Assembly: GCA_033026295.1 (NCBI GenBank)
Contig: CM065182.1
Location: 20,954,215 to 21,018,214, forward strand
Direction: 5' to 3'
DNA from: Channa striata
Lineage: Eukaryota; Chordata; Actinopteri; Anabantiformes; Channidae
Length of the DNA: 64,000 bases
Notes under the pieces: model-generated
Seen by the model: only the letters and a program-made list of their open reading frames with translations
Databases searched by the model: none
Told to the model about the DNA's origin: nothing
Shown: positions 53,377 through 64,000 of the stretch, in pieces
Numbering within the stretch: the stretch's first letter is position 1
Layout: each line of letters begins with the position of its first letter
Made by a program: the position numbers and the translations under genes

Positions 53377-56300
53377 TCAGATCACAAATGACGACTTGTG
53401 TCGAAAATCTCCCTGAAGAGAACACAGAGCCAAACATGAGCATGCTTGAGAAATAATGTATGTTCGTTTAGTATTTCAGCAAAGATTTAAATCTCCTTTA
53501 CTGCTCCACGAATGAGAACTAGGGATAGAACAATGTAATAACTAAAAACCCACAGTTACACCACATAACGACCAGAGCCTGTTTTTCAAAAAACAGAATC
53601 TTCATAACTTATTCAAATTCTATGGTCTGATACTGATTTGATCATTAGAGAAATGCACCCTTGGACATGAAGACAAAACAAAAAATATTCTAAAATATAC
53701 TTAAAAATAAATAGCATATACCACTATGCATAAAACTAATCAGGGAAAAAAAATCTGTTGTTCATATTGTACTGCTGTGCAATTACCTTTAATTATGACT
53801 CTTTTGTAAAATTAAGAAATCTGGTTTAGAAAAGTTTATTATTTAAGGACAACCAAAAAAATTCATACCTAAATTTAGTTCCTTTCTGTCGTCCGCTAAC
53901 GGGTTCCAAACTGTGACTTTTCTGGACTCATCATGTTTTAAATACCATAACCATCAGCATATAGAGAACTTTAGGAAAATAAGTGGAGGTTAGTGCTTAA
54001 CATGTATTAATGTTTTTAAGCTGACCAGTGTCGCACCAGCTGGATCCCTTTTGTGGTTTTTCAGCTGATTGGGCATGTTGTTCCATCATTGATAGAAACC
54101 GCCTTAGTGTGAGAAGAGAGCAAAGGCTACTTATCCAGCATTATGAGTACTGATAAACTGTGTGTGGTGAGTGAGAGCGCTGTGACGAGAGTAAGCAAAC
54201 GCTGCTTGCTCACAATTTGTACATTTACCGCCCGACTTGTTCCACTTTCCTGCATTTAGACTAAAACAACCAGACATCGTGTACAAACCTCATCCTCTGT
54301 CCTGACATAGTCCACACCATCTCCTTTAGCCGGAACCTTGTAACTAAAGGACGTAAAGCAGAAGGGTTTTATGGATGGTAGGTCATGACGGTTGGACAGG
54401 TGTCCATGCATTTGCTGTATATGAGAGGATGTCTGGCTGTCTTACTTGTTGCCCGTCTGTTTTGGGCTGGAGAAGTAGCCTCGTTTGTAGTATGCACAGC
54501 AGATCCCCACTGCTATACACAAAAGCACTATGACCACCACCACCACTCCCATCACAATCCCCATCACGTCAAGATCATCTGTTGAAATTAAGCAGAGATA
54601 TTTGGCTAACGTGATATTTGGGCTAAGTGCATCATCACACAGAATACTATTTAAATATCTGTGCCACACTTACAGACTTCCATCATCTGGCTTGGACATT
54701 CAGCGTGGCCGGCATCATTCTTTGCTCGGCAGAAATACTCCCCCGCATCTTCTTTTCGGACAGCAATGAACCTCTGCACAGTAAACATCATACAATGGTT
54801 ATTAAATCCAATTGACACAAACCCCCAAATAAGAAAATGACACAACACATTGGCTCTAGTACGAGCTTAATGTCGTTTTGAAGTCACAGACTGAATATTT
54901 CTGCCCAGAGGGAAACAGCAGTGCTGACCGTTATTGTGAGTGGAGAAGAAGTGACATGCGTACCACATTTACACTCTTTCTGATAACACACAAAATGTGA
55001 TGACCACATCAGTGGACTTTAAATATGGAAACTGAGCAGAAATGGAAGCACTGGTGTGTGTTTCTGATAAATTAGTGAACAAATGAGCTCACTGAGAGGT
55101 CACTGTTCGTTCCTGAAATCCTTGGGGTGTGAGTGCAGAAAAGTACGTGTATATATAGACTTAACTTTACAAAGTAGATCCACCCTAGCATACCAGAGCA
55201 GCTTATAGTGCAAGATTAGTTCAGCTTTTAAAGCCTCTATAAAACAGTGTTTGTCAGTGCAGAAAGCAGCAGCCTTCACTGCACTTACAATTATGTCTTA
55301 TCAAAAATGTGTTTTCGCTCAAGAAATTGATTATAACATTGACAGAAAAACTGGCTAATTACAGTAACCTAATCTGACATTTTTCCTCACCAGAGAGACA
55401 GAGAGGAGCAGCCTAAACAAGACAGGTATCGTAAAGCATATTTTATGAATTTACAGCTATGACTTGCTACAGTGTTTCTAGTGTTTCACATGAAGACACT
55501 CAGTGTAGTTTGCTGTGGTGTGACACATCTTAGAGGCCAGCATGAAGGTTGGCAAGGGAAGCAAGTGAGAATTGAGGAATGTGCAAACGAGGACAGCAGA
55601 TTCCCCTCGTGACTCAAACCGTCTTGCACCATCAACTGTCTCCCCAAAATATCTGCCCCCACCCCTGGGCGTCAGGCCACCATCCCTGCTGCCCCGCCCT
55701 TGCTGCTCATGCACGTCCTTGTCCAAAGACATGCACGCACATACTAACCAGAGTTCCTGTGTCTATGTTGAGCGTGTACGAGGAGTTGGAGAACTTGGAG
55801 CTGATCTTTGGGTCGTTGGGAATCTCCTCTCTGTTCTTGAACCACTGGTACTGGGATTTGGGGAATCCCTCCTCCTCCACACAGCTCAGTTCAGCTGACT
55901 TCCCAAAAGGCACGGATTTTGGGACACTGCATTTTGGCACCACCGGTTTTACTGCGGTGACACAAAATCACAGTCACTGTAGTGGGCCACACAACACAGA
56001 CACTGTGCTTCCATGATGCTGCTGCCCCTATGATTGACTTTGATGCTTTAAAAGGACAATGTCACCCTTACTGACCCTCCATGGTTCACTAGACTGACTG
56101 CGTGGACAGGACTGGACACGATTTTTGGCCAGTGCCAAAAAATGCTACCAAAACACGTAGCGCTTGCTTTCTTTAGAACTGTAATTCAGAGCAGATGCAG
56201 TTTCAGAGGTTTCCTCTTATAGCCCAGAACACGCCTCTGCAGCTGGGCAGGTCTGGTCATAACGCATCTTCATTTGTATGCCAAAGGGTGGCTGTGACCT

Positions 56301-57008
56301 ACAGCACGGTTTCGTTTTACAACATCCAAAGTGTGAATCGTTATCCACTCTATCTTGACATGCCTTGTCTTCTACATTTACCGACAATAGTGTTTATCAT
56401 ACTTTTCTATGCTGGTTCCATACGCCAGTGACTCTACATATGATTTAAGCCTAAAGCCAGATTAACAAGTGATACAGGTGAGTCAGATACCTCTTACGAC
56501 GAGGTCAATCACAATCTCATCAAATGACTTCTGGTCATCAACAGCTGTGACCTCACAGCGATATTTAGCTGTGTCTGATCGCGTGGCATTGGTTATCAGT
56601 AATGTAGCAGGTTCTCTGATCACCGCTCTCTTCTCCAAGTCACCTGCCACCAGAAAAACAGGTCCAACACAACATAAGTTTTTTTTTGTTTGTTTGTTTT
56701 TTAAAGATAGCCATAGCCACATATCATACACATACCAGAAATCTTCTTGTCAAAGTAAACATAACTTGGTCCGTCGTTCGTTATCTTCTTCCATTCAATC
56801 CTGGGATTGATCGTTGAAATGGACTCTATCAAGCATGATAACTCAATTTCTGAAAGATGTTGCAAAAAAGGACTGATTAGAATGACATAAAGGCAACATT
56901 GATGTGCATTTGCTATGGGGGTGTTAGTTTGTCTCTTACTGTCAAACTCATTAGTCCATGGTGAGTTGTTGTTGGTTTTCAGTACTACTGCTAGCACGCT
57001 GAAAAAGC
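53377..57008 (-). CDS. jam3: JAM3 / JAM-C, junctional adhesion molecule (exons 2 to 9; first exon not in view)
   Basis: Exons (minus strand): 57008-56940, 56849-56736, 56643-56491, 55951-55749, 54773-54674, 54578-54446, 54343-54289 and 53412-53377 (coding part, stop TGA). All have GT-AG borders and compatible phases. JAM-C is an immunoglobulin-superfamily adhesion protein of tight junctions, endothelium and fusing myoblasts. The V-type Ig domain spans the second and third exons listed: cysteines in ELSC and YRC, dimer-type RIE motif in NPRIEWKK, glycosylation sequon NATR. The C2-type domain spans the fourth and fifth exons, with cysteines in ELSC and YFC. The sixth exon holds the helix (MGIVMGVVVVVIVLLCIAVG) and then CCAYYKRGYF. 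The C-terminus GDFRHKSSFVI ends in the PDZ ligand SFVI shared with JAM-C rather than JAM-B. The signal-peptide exon, which must end with one base of a split codon, was not found. Fish have jam3a and jam3b; which copy this is cannot be settled. An AATAAA on minus at 53052-53057 is a candidate proximal poly(A) signal. Confidence 0.93.
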
Positions 57009-59064
57009 CTGCAAAACAAGAAAATATATATTTACGAGATGAGAATCTGAATGATACACTTACTGGATACCAGTGGATGTTAGCTCACATCAATATGATC
57101 TAAACATTTTAGCCTTGCCCTGTTAGAATCTATTTTCCATTTTTAGTTGTGTTGGTCAAAGTGTGTGTGTATGTGCTGGGGGTGGGGGTGCTGTTTCTAT
57201 GCACAGTGGATAATTGTGCAGGGAGGCATGTGCCCTTTTCAGGGCAAGCTCACCATGCCAGTAGTTCAACTCCGAGCCCTCTCTCTGTCTCTCTCTCTCT
57301 CTCAGTTGCCCCCCCCACCTCTCTCACTCTCTCTCTTTCTCTCTCACTCTGTCCGTTGGTCAACAACCCCCCCCTCTATGTCTGTTGGTCACCCCCCCCC
57401 TCTCTCTGTGCCTGATGCTCATGCCCATGCGGGACTAATGGTGCAAAAGCACCCTGGAAAGTGTGTTGGTATGTGGTAGAGGGACAGGCCCTTGGGAGGG
57501 GGTACTGCTGAAAGCCCATGGTCCAAAAACAAATGTGTACAAAGTCACTTCCACATGAATGTTAACTAAGAAACATGCACATGAACACTTGAACACAGTG
57601 ACATAGAACTACGGTGTAGCCTTCGGTGTCAGGGTCATCTGTGCAGATTGTACTGTCATGGAGAATCATTGAAATGCTTAATCTCTATTAGTGCAACCTT
57701 GCCTGCTGCCAGCTCCCGAATCAATCTTTATAATAAATAAAGTAAGTTACTGATTCCTAACTATTGTATTATTTTAACTGAACATATAAATCAACCAGAG
57801 GCTCCTTTAAAGTTTATCACATGCAGCATGAAGACCACTCATGTCACTCATGTCAGTGGTCCAACTGATAGAAAAGAATTAAGCTATAACATCCAAGAGT
57901 CCTTCATTATAATAACTACAGTATAAGACATAGTTTTCATCTGGACTAAACATCAAATTGTTGAATGAGACCAGGGTGGCATGGGCCCCTACCTGGACTC
58001 TGATTGGCTACTTCTGATGCTCTTATGGATGGATTAGTGAACATTGCTACTAAATACAGGCTTGGAGCAGTTCAACCACTGCAGTCAGTTTTAGTCGAAA
58101 AGTCTATCAAACAATTGCAGGGAAGAAGAAAATAAAACAGCACAACAGAATAACCACAAAGGCACGTAAAAAAAAACTGAGTAAGACAATACTGCCATAG
58201 TAAAAAAAGTTAAAAAGAGGACACAAATTACCACACAGTGAAAGAAATGATCACAATAAGACACAATTTACTGGAGACAAAAATGACCACAGTACTATAA
58301 TAAACCTTACCACAAAGACAAAAGGATTACTAAAATAAATCAAAAATCACCCACAAGGAGACACAAAATGACCACAATAACACAAAACAAGCACAAATTG
58401 AAAAAAAAAAAAAAACTTATTGTAGAGAAATAAACACATTATAAGTCATTTTACATATGATCATACATATGTCTGGCCAGTCTGTCCCCATTTGAAAATG
58501 TGTCTCTGAATAGTGCATAGAGTATCCTGCAGATAATCAGTGGTGAAGGTGGTGTTGGGTCTCTGATTCTAGGAAAACTGCCCAAAAGGGGTTAACGACC
58601 TCTCCCAACTGTCATCTGGAGACACAGCAGTGTCTGGGGTCACCTGCTGAAGCAGACAGGCTAAGCTGATTAGCCCACGGTCTTTCTGGAGATCATGACA
58701 ACACAACAGCTTGTTTTTAGCTGCTGCTGACAGTAATGACAATCCGTGGAGGTCAAAAGTAGGTCACACCTTTGTTTAGCAATACCAGATCTTGCCTCGA
58801 GAAGCTTCTTGGAAAGTTTTATTATAACAGTGACTTTGTTTGCCACACTAAAATGCTGCTCTTGTATTTCCACAGCTATGAAGGCAGTTTGCACTGGCAG
58901 GTTTTTTCACTTGCTCATTATCTACAATTTTAAATAGAGCAGACTAATTTTTTTCTGATGACACTTAGTATGTTGGTGACAAATAATAAGAATGAAAGCA
59001 TTCCTTCTACTAGAAACTATTGTTTCTAGATGCCTCCTTTGCAAACATTTGTTGAAAGGTCTGC
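57009..59064 (-). other. jam3: jam3 intron 1, proximal part
   Basis: Starts at the acceptor TTGTTTTGCAG before the exon at 57008. Holds a CT/C-rich low-complexity block at about 57280-57410 and A-rich sequence at 58130-58420. No upstream jam3 exon (signal peptide with a one-base overhang at the donor) was found. Confidence 0.55.
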
Positions 59065-59836
59065 CAGTGGTTGGCAACCGTCCGGAGCCGCACATGGCTT
59101 TTTTATCCCTCTGCTGCGGATCCCTGTGGCTTTTGAAAAGAAATAATGATTATTTAATTTAAGTTGAACATTATGGGGATCTTGTAACATTAAATTAAAA
59201 CGTCAGTCGACAAAGACATGGGGTGTCCAAGTTCAAACGCTTGACAGCTGAATCTGAAGATGTCGCCCATTGTTGGCCATTCCTGCTCAGAATCACAAAC
59301 GGAGTGATATTGAAAACATTTTAAAAAACTTGCGTTCGACGCATGGAATGCCATCCTAGATGCTTATATGAACATGAAAAAGTATGGCGTAGGCTCAGTG
59401 GGTAAGGCAAGTTGTCCACTGACCACAGGGTCAGTGGTTCAATCCCCACTCCCTGCTTGCTACATGTCAAAGTGTCCTTGGGCAAGACACCGAACCCCTA
59501 GTTGCTCCCAATGTATGTATGTGCCAAATTACTCTGTAAGTTGCCTTGGATAAAAGTGTCTGCTAAATGTAAAGTATGACTTTGGAGTCCTGTTGATCTC
59601 CAGCATGAACTATAAGACAACAGCTTAGTCTTACAGTCCTGATTTTGTTTTCTCTGTAGCAGTTCATTGATTTCATAAATGCAACAAACTACAGTTTTTT
59701 TATACACAGCATAAAGGTACAAAACGATTTATGCAGGAATATCTTCAATTTATATGTCAGAATGGTTTTGTGGCTCCCTGTGTTTTGATTTCTGTGGGAA
59801 AATGGCTCTTTGGGTGTTTAAGGCTGCCGACCCCTG
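59065..59836. mobile_element. hAT-type element carrying a nested SINE
   Basis: The left end CAGTGGTTGGCAACC and the right end GGCTGCCGACCCCTG are inverted relatives of the known hAT-type terminus CAGGGGTCGGCAACC. Internal GTGGCTTTT and TTTTGTGGCTCCCTGTG blocks are also inverted relatives. No long transposase frame survives, and no clear 8-bp duplication was found. Confidence 0.65.
59387..59570 (+). mobile_element. tRNA-derived SINE with perfect target-site duplication
   Basis: The head contains TAGGCTCAGTGGGTAAG (A box) and GGTTCAATCC (B box). The body has CTACATGTCAAAGTGTCCTT and GGGCAAGACACCGAACCCC. The tail ends TTGGATAAAAGTGTCTGCTA, the widespread fish SINE tail. AAAGTATG flanks it on both sides (59379-59386 and 59571-59578). 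It sits inside the hAT-type element at 59065-59836. Confidence 0.85.
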
Positions 59837-62800
59837 GCATACAAGCGTTGGCCTGTGATTCCAGAACATCTCAAGGGTGCTGCTCTGTATCTGACCTGGA
59901 CCTCCTGGACCTTTCCTTGGAGGGATCAAAAGTATTTTAGTATCACATACTACGTGCAGTCCAATAGTGCAGCAGCTGAGGACACTAATAATATGATAAT
60001 TTCGATAAATACTTGACTTAGCTTTGCATCTCAGATAAAATAATTCTGCTCTGTGCTAGAGCAACAAAGACAAAAAAGTTTGGTCCCATGTGGATAAAGT
60101 TTAGTTTTATAACCAAAAAAAAAAGTTTTTGTGTCAGAGTGGGAATTTGCACTTCTTTTCAGAGATATGACAGTCACAACACTATCAATCCAGCAGCAGC
60201 AGGAATGGGTTTTAACTTTCAGTGTTCTGAGCAATCCTTGTACCGCAGCTACGTTTTTATACAAATGTAAGGCGTCGTTTGATGAAAGTCACTGAAAGGT
60301 ATTTTCTTTATGCTAAAAGTTGAAAACTGAATCTGAGTTCAAACTATGATGCATATGTCTGCTTGTCAGTAAAAATCCTTGCATGTTTATGAAAATATGC
60401 TAGTTTAACTCGTTTTAATGGTTGTTTGTGAATGTGAGGCATGTCACGTCATATTTCTGGGTTTGAGATTTCAATGATCTGCATACACTATGTAACTCAA
60501 TAACAAATCTAACTAGGCCAAGGATACCAAGAGTCCAAAATATCAGAATATACGCTACTGAAATAGCCTCCCAAGTTGACAATAAATTAAACCGGGTGAT
60601 TAATTTAGTTCTGACTTTTCATTAAATACAACACTCAGTATCATCTTTACTCTGATAAAGCAAATGGAACCTTAACCACCCCCCACCCCTCTGTGCCTCT
60701 TTAGTTCGGAGCGTATTAGGGCAGATTAGGTGCCTAAGTGAGCTTGACGTAGAGATAAAAAACCTAAGAGGTCTGTTATTGAAACAGCTGTCCAGGAAAA
60801 CACATGAAACCCCTGCTCCAAAAAACGAGCCGCTAATGTCATCTACATTATATCTTAAGCTAGTAAACAGGAAAAAACTGATCAGTCATGACTTTGTGAC
60901 GTGAAAAACTTCGTCAGATTAGGTTTGCTGTTGCTCACAATAACACAGGCCTGGATTTGTCACCTTGGGCTATGACAAATATACTGTATTTTTTTTACAT
61001 TCAACTATTACACCTCAGCACAATTTGTCATTTACATATAATAAAAAAGCAAACTCAAAAGGTTAGTCTTTGGATATGAATGACTCCCCTGTTCCTGATT
61101 ACACCAACGGTTCCATCCATTTTTGCTGCAGGGTATCCTTTCAGCCCAGTTTGCATCTTTTTCCGAGTAGGAAAGCTCAGCGAGTGCTGACTGTGTGTTA
61201 TGAGAGCGGGCTTTCCCATCTCTTCTGCAGTCCGTTGGACATCTCCCTAACTGATTATGTCCTACTCATCCTGTCTGTGCTCTTATTGCCTTGAAAAGCA
61301 TCTAAGGCCTGCAATGGAGCCAACAAGAACCACTATTCTTTCTTAATAGTATGTTATCCTGAAAATGTATTTGACATTAGTGTCAAGCATTGCCTGACCG
61401 ACTGCGAGTGTAAAATGAGTCTGACGTAGATTATTGAGCTTTTAAACTGAGCAGGTGCTGAGTGACCTATATATTTCATGATTTTCTTTCTTCTGTTTCC
61501 AATCTCTGTGTTTTTCTTTTCGGTTGGACACAGCTGTGTGAGATCTGGCAATCTGCAAATCTGCATCAAAGTTTTATTTTTAATCTTCCTTCCTGCCCCC
61601 CGTGATGGGTGCAGGGTTTTCTCTGTAATCTTAGTGTAATGCCCTTATAAACCCCCTAGGTTTTACATCACTGAATAATACAATAGGCACAGAGGAGCTG
61701 GGTATTTCTTTATGCCTGTACTGTGTAATGAATCCCTCATTTTTTTCAGTGTTCCTCTAGGGAGACTCTACTTGTTTCCTCTGCTGCTGCTTCTCGGTAA
61801 ATCCAGGGAGGTGAGGCTGGTATCATAAATAGAAAGGTTCAATTAAGCAACCAGCGATATTCCCTGCGGTACATCTCTGCCTTGTGCCTATGGAGAATAT
61901 TCCCATGCCCGGTTGGAATCTCAGACATCAAAGTGTGCACACCCAGTTTCATCAACCAGTTGCAGGTTGGGAACTCTGCAGGTATCTGAGGGCTGAAAGG
62001 CTCTGTGTGATTCAAGCAACAGAATCTGGATTTCTGTAAGTAAAGGAGCTGCTGATATGGACAACATTTTTTCTAGTAATATTTTTCTAATATTGATTTG
62101 TTTATTTTCAAATCGTGAAGTTGATTTCACAAGAAAGAGATGCTGTCTGTTAAGTAGATGCAGACTTGTTGAAATAACCAGTGATTTCTGTTGGACATTT
62201 AAACACTTGCTGGTCCGTAACCAGACTTTTATATCAAGCACCAGATCTCCAACGCACATAGTGCAGTATGGTTTATTTATGTGTTTTATTCTGTTTGAGT
62301 GCATGTATGAGTTTCTGTGCTACATTAAGGATATCAAAAAATCTTTGGTAGCTTTAATATGTTGGCACATGCAAAGTAGAAGGCACGTGTGCCTACAAAC
62401 ACGTGTGGGGCACATATATAAGAACATTTAAAAATTGACAAGATATTGTCTACATGCAGATAGTATTACATGAATACCGTGGCTAGCACCATGTTTGCAG
62501 TTTAAACAGAGGCAAATAAGTGATAAAGCTGGTGACAAGTGAAAGCGTGCTGCATTGCTTGGATAAGTGAATAAAAATGTAACTCAAATGGGCAAACTGG
62601 TTCATCATTCCATATGAAGCATATAAACATTACATAAATGTTATGTTATAAACAACCTAAAACATGTTCAGCTTCTCATCAAAAGCTAATCAAAGTCAGC
62701 AAGAAAACACTAAGCATGCAAAGAAACAGATAATAAGCAATGTAAATCCTCAGGTCATGAGGCTTATTATAATAACAGTACTCAAGCAAAATTCCTAACA

Positions 62801-63014
62801 ATGGTGAGTTTAAGAGATCGAACTAAAAAAATTCTTCTTTGTGTTCCCTAAACTAAATAATTTCTATTTAGTGATATTAAAAATCATCACTGTAAATATG
62901 ACATATTTTACAGATAGTGTGTGTACAAATAAAACCACGAACCTAAGCAATTTAATGCCATTAGACACGGCATTTGCCCAAGTTTTCTTTTTCAGTCTTC
63001 TGTTACAATAGAAC
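59837..63014 (-). other. jam3: jam3 intron 1, distal part
   Basis: Non-coding. A repeat-free stretch of mixed composition lies at about 61060-62040 and includes a 74-codon open frame without family signature. Assigned to jam3 intron 1 by inference, because the first exon was not found. Confidence 0.4.
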
Positions 63015-63415
63015 TACCGTATTTTCCGGACTATAAGCCGCTACTTTTTTCCGACGTTTTGAACCATGCGGCTTTTACAGAGATGCGGCTTTTCTATGAA
63101 TTTTTCTGCAGCCCTCAGATGGGCGCTGTAGATGGAAGCCAGTGCAAACAAAAAAGCGCCATTTTTTATTCTTAGCGCATGTAACCCAAGATGCACAACA
63201 GCAAACATCAGCACTTTTACTGCCGTGTTACAGGCACCATTCAGGTTCAGGTGTATGAATAAACACTTATGGTACAAAATCTTTCTATGTAAATATCTTA
63301 TTTCTCAGCCTGGATATTCCGATGCGGTTTATATGTGACAAAATATATATTTCTTTTAAATTTTAGCGGGTGCGGCTTAAATTTAGGTGCGCTCTATAGT
63401 CCAGAATTTACGGTA
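63015..63415. mobile_element. MITE of the TACCGTATTTTCCGG family, well preserved copy
   Basis: Starts TACCGTATTTTCCGGACTAT and ends CTATAGTCCAGAATTTACGG followed by TA. These are inverted repeats of about 23 bp with a few mismatches. The 401-bp interior has no transposase frame. It shares end and internal blocks with the copy at 2562-2992. Confidence 0.85.
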
Positions 63416-64000
63416 AATGTATTCCTTCATTACAAGTATGTTCTTAAGCCTTTAATATACGGCTGCAGTTAACTTTCACAAGAAAACTGAGAAAGCTGTG
63501 AATGCCCACATTTGATAACAAACTATATAATATTTTTCTTATTCGGGCACTAAATAGAGAATAAACAGACAATTGATTAAGGTGGGACACAAAACAAAAA
63601 CCTTGCATAGACTGACAATTAGAAAGGAGCAATAACCTTATGAAGGCACAGTGAACCCCTGCTCAGCAACCACGGGGTTCTTGAAGCATCCAAGTCAAAA
63701 AGGCAAGTATCTCTGGACTGTATACTGTATATGCACTAAACACATTGGCATATTTGGTCTCTATTGTCAGAAAAAAAAAGACAAAAACAAAACAGCTGTA
63801 TTAGAACAACTAGCAGCGACTTAATGTGGAGGACATGAATTATAATATTTACATGGTACTATATGATTTTATCTGCTGACTGACACAAGCTTGAAAAGAC
63901 CCACTGTGTCCCACTCTTAAACTGACAAATGATATCAGCTTTTCTTTAATCATATAAAAATCTAATAAATGTCCATTCTTAACTGAGGCAATTAAGACTA
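63416..64000. other. AT-rich non-coding end of window
   Basis: No exon or repeat recognised; probably still jam3 intron 1. Confidence 0.35.

Noticed and set aside
59387..59570. tRNA gene on the plus strand
   Set aside because: A and B boxes are present, but the downstream body, tail and target duplication identify a SINE.

Overview
The window looks like nuclear DNA of a teleost fish. It is AT-rich and gene-poor. Genes are split by GT-AG introns, CpG-rich promoters stand out locally, and the repeats are typical fish families (Tc1-like transposons, hAT-type MITEs, tRNA-derived SINEs, LINE 3' tails, long dinucleotide repeats). No bacterial or phage gene organisation, CRISPR array or operon was seen.

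Two genes can be reconstructed exon by exon, both on the minus strand. vps26b (retromer arrestin-like subunit) runs from 46266 down to 41784 in six coding exons and encodes 333 residues. jam3 (junctional adhesion molecule C) runs from 57008 down to 53377. Eight exons give the two Ig domains, the membrane helix and the PDZ-binding tail; the signal-peptide exon was not found and probably lies beyond 64000. JAM3 followed by VPS26B in the same direction matches human 11q25 from memory. NCAPD3, which lies between them in human, could not be seen in the 7-kb gap. The vps26b promoter carries a perfect 10-bp CLEAR-type palindrome.

A third minus-strand gene is shown only by its 5' part: one well-formed exon (10857-10737) with a start codon, an in-frame upstream stop, a strong acceptor and a strong donor. 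A CpG island at 36.2-36.95 kb may be its promoter, about 25 kb upstream. I could not name this gene; its remaining exons should lie below position 1.

Region by region: 1-10.7 kb is intron or flank of the unnamed gene, with several transposon remnants. 10.7-11.3 kb holds its exon and a 440-bp purine tract. 11.3-36.2 kb is its putative first intron, with Tc1-like copies, a SINE, a LINE tail split by an insertion, and non-repetitive islands that resemble conserved enhancers. 36.2-37 kb is the CpG island. 37-41.8 kb is intergenic. 41.8-46.4 kb is vps26b with its promoter. 46.4-53.4 kb is intergenic and jam3 3' sequence. 53.4-57.0 kb holds the jam3 exons. 57-64 kb is probably jam3 intron 1, with nested repeats. 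I saw no novel multi-gene system; the most interesting points are regulatory and structural.
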